This document shows positions 56,575-64,000 of a DNA stretch of 64,000 nucleotides, piece by piece. Made by a program: the position numbers and the translations under genes. The notes below the pieces were generated by a model, which saw nothing but the letters and a program-made list of their open reading frames with translations, was not told the DNA's origin and ran no database searches. This stretch comes from Martinezella rhizogenes (lineage in GTDB: Bacteria > Pseudomonadota > Alphaproteobacteria > Rhizobiales > Rhizobiaceae), in assembly GCF_000799715.1 (NCBI RefSeq), contig NZ_JUHG01000016.1, positions 186,001-250,000 of the forward strand. Direction: 5' to 3'. How positions within the stretch are numbered: position 1 is the first letter of the stretch; the number at the start of each line of letters is the position of its first letter.

Positions 56575-57819
56575 TCAGGCAACCGCCGACAGCTTGGCCT
56601 GATCGCCCTGTAGCCGGTTGATCATGAAATTCGCGTACCATTCGACGAACTGCATCACGCCGCCTTCATCTTCCTGCGAATAGGGGCCGGGCTCGTAGGC
56701 GGGCGAGCGGATGCCGAAGGCATTTTCCTCGACAATCCGGCGGTCCTGGTCGTTGGTCTCGGTCCAGACGTGGGTCAGCTCCTTGAGATCGTAGTCGACG
56801 CCTTCGACCGCGTCCTTGTTGACGAGCCACTTGGTCGTGACCTGCGTTTGCTCGGGACCGAGCGGCAGCACGCGGAAGGTGATCGCATGGTCGGCGAGCA
56901 CATGATTCCATGTCGTCGGATAGTGGAAAAGCAGCAAGGTGCCGATATGGCTTTCCAGCACGTCTTTGGAGAGCGGCCGCTGCACGGCGCGCGCGCCCGA
57001 CATGGTGTAGCTCTCGGCATCCTGGATGAGCGGCATGCGTGCGGCGCGGAACTGGCCCGTCGGCGTCATGCGGAATTCGCTTGGAAGACCCGCCGCCTCG
57101 CACTTTGCCCAGTGTTCCGAAATCACCGGATCGTCCTTGGCGCCCTGTACGCCGGTCGCGCTCGGTGCTTCCGGATAGGTGCGGCAGAGTTCGGGATGGT
57201 TGGCCGCGCAATGATAGCATTCGCGATTGTTTTCCCACACGAGCTTCCAGTTGCCCTTCTCGATGATCGTGCTTTCGAAGGCGACCTTGGTCTCACCGAG
57301 GTGGTGACGGGCGAGATAAGGCTCGACCATAGCGCGGAACGGCGCGAAGTCCGGCGCCTGATCTGCAAGGCAGATGAAGATATAGCCGCCAACGCTTTCG
57401 CAATGGACCGGCTTCAGCGAGAACTGGCTCTTGTCGAAATCCTCCGGCATATGCCGGGCAAAGAGCAGGCTCCCGTTCAGTTCGTAGGTCCACTGATGAT
57501 AGGGGCAAACCAGCTTTGCCGAGGAACCGCGCTCGGAAGAACAGACGCGCGAGCCGCGATGGCGACAGCTATTGTGGAAGGCGCGGATCACCTGATCGCG
57601 GCCGCGAACGATGACGACGGGATAATCGCCGATCTGGACGGTGAAATAGTTGCCGGCGCGCGGCACCTCGCAATCATGGCCGATGAACAGCCAGTCGCGA
57701 TAATAGATCATCTCCATATCGAGCTTGAAATAATCCTGATCGGTATAGAAGGGCTGCTCCAGGCTGAAGCCCTCGCGGCGGTTCTTCAGTTGCCGCAAAA
57801 CATTGCTGCTGATGTCCAT
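56575..57819 (-). CDS. gbcA: glycine betaine demethylase oxygenase subunit GbcA (Rieske)
   Basis: A 414-residue Rieske non-heme iron oxygenase. The 2Fe-2S ligands are C85-x-H87 (SCRHRGS) and C105-x2-H108 (VCPYHQW); the mononuclear iron His pair lies in RECYHCAANHPELC. The sequence fits the GbcA branch, which demethylates glycine betaine to dimethylglycine and formaldehyde. AAGGATAGG precedes the ATG at 57819. The only upstream regulatory structure is a cobalamin riboswitch, on the same strand, about 105 bases from the start. Stachydrine or carnitine oxygenases are related alternatives. Confidence 0.88.
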   Translation of the reverse strand: MDISSNVLRQLKNRREGFSLEQPFYTDQDYFKLDMEMIYYRDWLFIGHDCEVPRAGNYFTVQIGDYPVVIVRGRDQVIRAFHNSCRHRGSRVCSSERGSSAKLVCPYHQWTYELNGSLLFARHMPEDFDKSQFSLKPVHCESVGGYIFICLADQAPDFAPFRAMVEPYLARHHLGETKVAFESTIIEKGNWKLVWENNRECYHCAANHPELCRTYPEAPSATGVQGAKDDPVISEHWAKCEAAGLPSEFRMTPTGQFRAARMPLIQDAESYTMSGARAVQRPLSKDVLESHIGTLLLFHYPTTWNHVLADHAITFRVLPLGPEQTQVTTKWLVNKDAVEGVDYDLKELTHVWTETNDQDRRIVEENAFGIRSPAYEPGPYSQEDEGGVMQFVEWYANFMINRLQGDQAKLSAVA

Positions 57820-57925
57820 TTGCCTATCCTTGCGCAGTAGCGGTCAGCAGGCAGAGGACACGCATGATCGGCCGCGAACGACCGCAACGCAATGTCCCGA
57901 CCGCCCGCCGCGGTCAGTAAATCAT

Positions 57926-58114
57926 ATCTCCCCAAGGCTGGTTTCCGGGCTCTGGAGCGGTCCCCTAGGGGACCCCATGGCACCTTCCCAGGCTGTCTCA
58001 GCCCAGTGGCTTTATCCGCCATGCCTTACTCCACCACCGTTGCGGGGGCAGCGCCGGATTTCGACCGGCTTCCCAATTCTCCGCCTCCCTAGCAGGCGGC
58101 ACCTTGAGATTGAT
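57926..58114 (-). promoter_or_regulatory. cobalamin (adenosylcobalamin) riboswitch controlling gbcAB
   Basis: On the minus strand the aptamer runs from GGTGCCGCC (58113) through GGGAAGCCGGTCGAAATCCG, CGCTGCCCCCGCAACGGTG, GCCACTGGGCTGAGACAGCC and GGGAAGGTGCC, to the 3' B12 box AGAGCCCGGAAACCAGCC at about 57936-57953. These are the classic conserved cobalamin-riboswitch blocks. The 105-base linker to gbcA has alternating GACCGC and GCGGTC segments (57840-57845, 57880-57885, 57899-57904, 57910-57915) that can pair in exclusive ways, a plausible expression platform. No other gene lies between it and gbcA. Confidence 0.93.
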
Positions 58115-58335
58115 ATCATCATAATCCCCGCCCCTCCCGCTGCTCTGCTGCAATGCGACATCGGCTTCGAAATTGACGACAGACGAAAGAAGATTTTCGG
58201 AGACGTGGCGCGGCCAAAATATCCGAAGACAATTCAAACCGTTATGCTCCCGCGAAGAGTATTGGTTCCCACCCCGGCCACGCATTGTCCACGGCGCTTT
58301 GTCTTGATTGCGACAGGCCCGTCGGCAAGCGGGCT

Positions 58336-58749
58336 TTAGAGAGGATATTGCCCCGCCGAGAGTGCCTGCAGCGCGGCCATCGCGCGCCCGGCATCGACCG
58401 CCGGCACGAAGATATGATCATGGTAATAGCCGGCGACGACATTGGCACTGATCCCTTCCTGCCCCAGCGCCGTCGCAAAGGCAGCCGTGAGACCCACGGC
58501 TTCCAGTGAGGAGTGAATCTCAAGAGTGATCATCCGCATTGCCGGCGCAACCGGAAGTCCTGCCTGCCGGGCTGTCTCGACCGGCAGGATCAGCGTCACA
58601 CCTTCTCTTTCCTGAAACAGTCCGATCGGTTTGAGATCGATATGATCCATCAGCGACGAAGCCGGCATGCTGCAATAGACGAACTCGCCCTCGACGAGAT
58701 CAGGTTTCATGCCGGCAAGCAGCTGCTTGAGGTCGGTAATGCCAGGCAT
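58336..58749 (-). CDS. ACT domain-containing protein
   Basis: A 137-residue protein with two ACT-like segments: LVEGEFVYCSMPASSLMDHI, GLFQEREGVTLILPVETAR, and MRMITLEIHSSLEAVGLTAA ... ISANVVAGYYHDHIFVPAVD. It belongs to the small COG3602-type ACT family, probably an amino-acid-binding regulator of unknown target. The start MPGITDLKQLL at 58749 has GAGGGTGAG upstream. It is upstream of the riboswitch on the same strand, but separated by about 220 bases. Confidence 0.88.
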   Translation of the reverse strand: MPGITDLKQLLAGMKPDLVEGEFVYCSMPASSLMDHIDLKPIGLFQEREGVTLILPVETARQAGLPVAPAMRMITLEIHSSLEAVGLTAAFATALGQEGISANVVAGYYHDHIFVPAVDAGRAMAALQALSAGQYPL

Positions 58750-58853
58750 GGTTCTCACCCTCTTCAACAATCCGCCGACAAAGGCACAGGCTTCAGCCCG
58801 GCTCAAGCTAGGTGATCTATCATGCGGTATTCAGACCTCCATGGCGAGCCGGC

Positions 58854-59462
58854 ATGGCAAAACTCAGATATTTCGATGCCAAGAAACCCGCCGACCCGGA
58901 GCCGACGCTGCCGGCAGCTGGATATACGGAATTCCTGCGCACCGGCCGCATCAATCGAGACAAGACACATTGGCTCGCCGAGGAGCGACGTTACCTCACG
59001 TTCGAGGAAGTGGCCGAACGCACGGCTAGCAAGCTCAGAAGCGCCGGCGAGACGACCCATGACCGCCTCAACAGCTTTCACCAGTCGATCCGCTTTCCGA
59101 AACTGATCTTCCATCACACGCTCAGGGATACGCCGCATCTCGGCTATTGCCACGTCACCGCGGCGCGGACGCAATTCGCGCAATATGAGGAGGTAAGCTG
59201 GGCCTTCTACATCGCCAATTTCTTTGCCCGCCTCGGCCAGAACGACAATTTCTTCGAAGACATCAGCCTGAAATATTCGCGGATGTATTTCGCCGTCGCC
59301 ATAAGGCCGGATGAGGATGCGTCGAAGAAGTTGACGATCAATCGCGAAGTGCGCGGCAACGGTGTGCTCTTCCACACCCATGATCCACAGATCGCCATCC
59401 GCAATGTCTTGCTGCTCGGCGCGCGCAACGAACAGCTCCGCGACATCATTCGCCAGCTTTGA
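58854..59462 (+). CDS. conserved rhizobial protein of unknown function (DUF6656-like)
   Basis: A 202-residue soluble protein starting MAKLRYFDAKKPADPEPTLP. It contains HDRLNSFHQSIRFPKLIFHH, LRDTPHLGYCHVTAARTQFA and SLKYSRMYFAVAIRPDED. There is no signal peptide or membrane helix. It resembles a small rhizobial family of unknown function; the family name is from memory and is not certain. The ATG at 58854 is chosen over the one at 58812. It is divergent from the ACT gene and followed 58 bases later by the Sua5 gene. Confidence 0.7.
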   Translation: MAKLRYFDAKKPADPEPTLPAAGYTEFLRTGRINRDKTHWLAEERRYLTFEEVAERTASKLRSAGETTHDRLNSFHQSIRFPKLIFHHTLRDTPHLGYCHVTAARTQFAQYEEVSWAFYIANFFARLGQNDNFFEDISLKYSRMYFAVAIRPDEDASKKLTINREVRGNGVLFHTHDPQIAIRNVLLLGARNEQLRDIIRQL

Positions 59463-59520
59463 TCATTGATCCGCAAACTCGAAAAGCATAAGAACGGCCT
59501 GAACGGCAATCGGTCAGGCC

Positions 59521-60495
59521 ATGGCGCGACATATAGACATTCTCCAGCATCCCGAGGCGGCAATAGCGGCGGCGACTGCCACCCTCGCCGAAGGATTGCC
59601 GATCGGGCTGCCGACTGAGACGGTTTACGGGCTTGCCGCCGACGCCACCAATCCCGCCGCCATCACCCGCATCTACGAGACCAAGGGCCGGCCGCGCTTC
59701 AACCCGCTGATCTGCCACATGAGCGACCTCGCCATGGCCGAGCGATACGCGATCTTCGATCCGGTTTCGCGAAAGCTGGCGGAAGCCTTCTGGCCCGGCC
59801 CCTTGACGTTGGTGCTGCCGCTGCGCCCGGAAAGCGACATTCATCCACTGGCGACCGCCGGGCTCGATACGGTCGGCATCCGGGTGCCGCAGGGCTTTGC
59901 CGGCGAGCTGATCCGCGCCTTCGGACGGCCGCTTGCCGCGCCCAGCGCCAATACGTCCGGCAAGATCAGCGCCACCAGCGCCGATCATGTTCATGACGAT
60001 CTCGGCGAGCGGATTTCACTGATTCTCGATGCCGGCGCTTCGGTCGTCGGCGTCGAGTCGACCATCGTCAAGGTCGAGAATGGCGAGATGCGCCTGCTCA
60101 GGCCCGGCGGGCTGGCGGCAGACGAGATAGAGCGGATCGCGGGTCAATCGTTGAAACGCAAAAACGGCGCGTCAGCAGCCATCGAAGCGCCGGGGATGCT
60201 CGCCTCGCATTATGCGCCGGGTGCCGCCGTTCGGCTCGATGCGACCGCCGTTACCGCCGGCGAAGCGCTGATCCGCTTCGGCAGGCCCGATATCGCCGGC
60301 ATCGAAACGGCGTCCATCGTGCTCGACCTCAGCCCGTCCGGCGACCTCACGGAGGCCGCCGCCAATCTCTTCGATTTCATGAAGCGCGCCGATGCCAGCG
60401 GTGCTGCAACCATCGCCTTTTCCAGCATTCCCGACGAGGGCCTCGGCGAGGCCATCAACGACCGGCTGCAACGCGCGGCCGCGCCGAGACAGTAA
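59521..60495 (+). CDS. L-threonylcarbamoyladenylate synthase (Sua5/TsaC)
   Basis: A 324-residue protein with the YrdC domain (LPIGLPTETVYGLAADATNP, YETKGRPRFNPLICHMSD, FWPGPLTLVLPL, RPLAAPSANTSGKISAT) followed by a C-terminal Sua5 domain (SAAIEAPGMLASHYAPGAAV). It makes threonylcarbamoyl-AMP for the t6A37 modification of ANN-decoding tRNAs. The two-domain form is the Sua5 type. It is followed 34 bases later by the FAD-dehydrogenase gene. Confidence 0.95.
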   Translation: MARHIDILQHPEAAIAAATATLAEGLPIGLPTETVYGLAADATNPAAITRIYETKGRPRFNPLICHMSDLAMAERYAIFDPVSRKLAEAFWPGPLTLVLPLRPESDIHPLATAGLDTVGIRVPQGFAGELIRAFGRPLAAPSANTSGKISATSADHVHDDLGERISLILDAGASVVGVESTIVKVENGEMRLLRPGGLAADEIERIAGQSLKRKNGASAAIEAPGMLASHYAPGAAVRLDATAVTAGEALIRFGRPDIAGIETASIVLDLSPSGDLTEAAANLFDFMKRADASGAATIAFSSIPDEGLGEAINDRLQRAAAPRQ

Positions 60496-60529
60496 ATCCG
60501 ACCACACGCAATTCGGTAAAGGACACGCC

Positions 60530-61960
60530 ATGAGCAGCGCCGCCCCCTCCTCCGCCCTTCTCGATCGCTTTGCCGCCATCGTCGGCGAAAAGCACGCATT
60601 GCGGGAGGCGGCGGATATCGCCCCGCATCTGGTCGAAAATCGCGGTCTCTATCATGGCGCATCACCGATGCTGCTCAAACCCGGCTCCGTGGAAGAGGTT
60701 TCGGCGATCCTGAAGCTTGCCAGCGAGACCGGCACGGCGATCGTGCCGCAGACCGGCAATACCGGCCTTGTCGGCGGCCAGACGCCACGCGAGGGTGGCT
60801 CCGATATCATTTTGTCGCTGGAGCGGATGAACCGCATCCGCGACGTCGATCCCGTCGGCAACACCATGGTCGTCGATGGCGGTTGCATCCTTGCCGAGGT
60901 GCACAAGGCCGCGGCGGAGCATGGCCGCATGTTTCCGCTGACGCTCGGCTCGGAAGGCTCCTGCCGCATTGCCGGCAATCTCTCCACCAATGCAGGCGGC
61001 ACCGCCGTTCTTGCCTATGGCAATATGCGCCAGCTCTGCCTCGGCCTCGAAGTGGTGCTACCGACCGGCGAAATCTGGAATGGGCTGCGCCGGCTGAAGA
61101 AGGATAATACCGGCTACGACCTGCGCGATCTCTTCATCGGCGCCGAAGGCACGCTCGGCGTCATCACCGGCGCGGTGCTAAAGCTCTTCCCGCAACCGCT
61201 CGGCCATCAGGTGGCCTTTGCCGGCATCCAGTCGGTCGAAGACGCGCTCACCCTGTTCAAGAACGCCTCCGGCCTTTGCGGCACGGCGCTGACCGGCTTC
61301 GAACTGATGCCGCGCATCGGCATCGAATTCACCGTCCGCAATATTCCCGGCGTCCGTGATCCCCTGGAAACGATGCATCCCTGGTATGTGTTGATCGACG
61401 TCTCCACCTCGGATTCATCCGAAACCGCCGAGCGGATGATGATGACGCTGCTGGAGCAGGGTTACGAGGCCGGCCTGATCCAGGATGCAACAATCGCCAG
61501 CTCCGAAGCACAGCAGAAGGCGCTATGGCACATGCGCGAGAGCATGTCGGACGCGCAGAAGCCGGAGGGCGGCTCGATCAAGCACGACGTTTCCGTACCG
61601 GTCGCGCGGATCCCGCAATTCATGGCCGAGGCCGAGACGGCAGTGATGGCTGCCCTGCCCGGCGCCCGCATCTGCGCCTTCGGCCACATGGGCGACGGCA
61701 ATATCCACTACAACATTTCCCAGCCCATCGGCGCCGACAAGGACGAATTCATCGGCCGCTGGCACGACATGAACAAGATCGTCCACGGGCTGGTGCTGAA
61801 GTATAACGGCTCGATCTCCGCCGAACACGGCATCGGGCAGTTGAAGCGCGACGAACTGGCCTCAATCCGCTCCGACATCGAGATGGACCTGATGCGCCGG
61901 ATCAAGACGGCGTTCGATCCGGCGGGGGTGATGAATCCGGGGAAGGTTTTGAGGGTCTGA
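60530..61960 (+). CDS. FAD-binding 2-hydroxyacid dehydrogenase (D-lactate/D-2-hydroxyglutarate type)
   Basis: A 476-residue VAO/GlcD-family flavoprotein. FAD domain: AIVPQTGNTGLVGGQTPREG and GSCRIAGNLSTNAGGTAVLA. The C-terminal metal site is GHMGDGNIHYN, and the ending is AEHGIGQLKRDELASI and DPAGVMNPGKVL. Family members oxidise D-lactate, D-2-hydroxyglutarate or glycolate; the substrate is not fixed by the sequence. AAAGGACACGCC precedes the ATG at 60530. The longer frame back to 60392 overlaps the Sua5 gene and is rejected. Confidence 0.92.
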   Translation: MSSAAPSSALLDRFAAIVGEKHALREAADIAPHLVENRGLYHGASPMLLKPGSVEEVSAILKLASETGTAIVPQTGNTGLVGGQTPREGGSDIILSLERMNRIRDVDPVGNTMVVDGGCILAEVHKAAAEHGRMFPLTLGSEGSCRIAGNLSTNAGGTAVLAYGNMRQLCLGLEVVLPTGEIWNGLRRLKKDNTGYDLRDLFIGAEGTLGVITGAVLKLFPQPLGHQVAFAGIQSVEDALTLFKNASGLCGTALTGFELMPRIGIEFTVRNIPGVRDPLETMHPWYVLIDVSTSDSSETAERMMMTLLEQGYEAGLIQDATIASSEAQQKALWHMRESMSDAQKPEGGSIKHDVSVPVARIPQFMAEAETAVMAALPGARICAFGHMGDGNIHYNISQPIGADKDEFIGRWHDMNKIVHGLVLKYNGSISAEHGIGQLKRDELASIRSDIEMDLMRRIKTAFDPAGVMNPGKVLRV

Positions 61961-62010
61961 GAGCTCTCTGCGTAGGAATAGCTTGGCTTTGAGTATGCCG
62001 AGCCTCTGAT

Positions 62011-62201
62011 ACCCCCCTCTGTCACTTCGTGACATCTCCCCCACAAGGGTGGAGATTGGTAACTCGTGGCTCGTACTCGCCTCAAACAAGCATCGTATCC
62101 GCAGAGACCAAAGCATGATCATTTGGTTAGGCGGCACAGCATACTCCTAACGATCTCCCCTCTTGTGGGGGAGATGTCACGTCAGTGACAGAGGGGGGGT
62201 G
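62011..62201. repeat. inverted intergenic repeat pair (RIME-like)
   Basis: Left arm CCCCCCTCTGTCACTTCGTG continuing ACATCTCCCCCACAAGG at 62011-62057, and right arm CTTGTGGGGGAGATGTCACG continuing TCAGTGACAGAGGGGGGG at about 62162-62199, are near-perfect complements that could pair over about 100 intervening bases. Each arm also has an internal hairpin (GTCACTTCGTGAC, GTCACGTCAGTGAC). It is a typical rhizobial intergenic mosaic element, here between convergent genes. Confidence 0.8.
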
Positions 62202-62246
62202 CGCACTCTCCACGACTACCGCGGCCAATGTCATCCCCCTGCTGGA

Positions 62247-64000
<1,754 letters not shown>

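Noticed and set aside
57786-58022. 78-residue minus-strand frame before gbcA
   Set aside because: Lies inside the cobalamin riboswitch and its linker; its translation is explained by the RNA structure and has no family match.

Overview
The window is a 64 kb piece of a rhizobial chromosome (Alphaproteobacteria, Rhizobiales, most likely Rhizobium or a close relative). The evidence is the gene content and order: a ctaC-ctaD-ctaB-ctaG-ctaE oxidase operon linked to ialB/tldD on one side and DUF983-SURF1-ispH-thrB-rnhA on the other, a pdxH/dnaJ-like/fabI/aroC/ribB run, a bioMNY operon, and dxs/tlyA. BA14K and RT0821-type proteins and several rhizobial intergenic palindromic repeats agree. No rRNA, tRNA, CRISPR array or insertion-sequence transposase was seen.

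Layout. 0-1.5 kb: two small unrecognised genes and a decayed stretch ending in a dispersed repeat. 1.5-5.1 kb: zinc metallopeptidase, CsbD-like protein, AlgH/YqgE, a DsbD-alpha-like exported protein and a 1-Cys peroxiredoxin. 5.4-8.2 kb: a Zur-box-preceded operon of a 42-aa membrane peptide plus an AztABC-type zinc importer. 9.0-11.3 kb: an accessory two-gene module, an HD-domain dNTPase translationally coupled to a PAP-head nucleotidyltransferase. 11.3-15.2 kb: rnhA, thrB, ispH, SURF1, DUF983 (all minus). 15.3-18.4 kb: an accessory block (CPT-like kinase, GFA, AHSA1/SRPBCC, ArsR, MBL hydrolase) lying between the assembly genes and the cytochrome aa3 operon at 18.5-23.9 kb. 24-31 kb: IalB-like protein, TldD, a GST, MazG-like protein, DacF-type peptidase, polysaccharide deacetylase, PdxH and a lipoprotein. 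31.6-37.1 kb: DnaJ-like protein, FabI, a phosphatase, DUF1344, AroC and RibB. A complete MITE-like element follows at 37.1-37.4 kb. 37.4-49.8 kb: YcaQ-type protein, BioMNY, a thioesterase, a deacetylase, XseB, pirin, Dxs, an MCP, TlyA and an RNA m5U methyltransferase. 49.8-53.7 kb: enoyl-CoA hydratase and acyl-CoA dehydrogenase behind a LiuR-like site, then a CorA/ZntB transporter. 53.8-64 kb: BA14K protein, GH25 lysozyme, glycine betaine demethylase gbcAB behind a cobalamin riboswitch, an ACT protein, a conserved unknown protein, Sua5/TsaC, an FAD dehydrogenase and the C-terminal part of FtsK.

The two most interesting items are (1) the dNTPase plus nucleotidyltransferase pair, which looks like a candidate nucleotide-depletion or RNA-modifying defence module, and (2) the textbook cobalamin riboswitch whose only downstream gene is gbcA. 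The second suggests B12-dependent control of betaine demethylation, a route to glycine and so to 5-aminolevulinate and B12 itself. The Zur-box/aztABC operon with its leading micropeptide and the pair of related MITE-like repeats are also worth attention.
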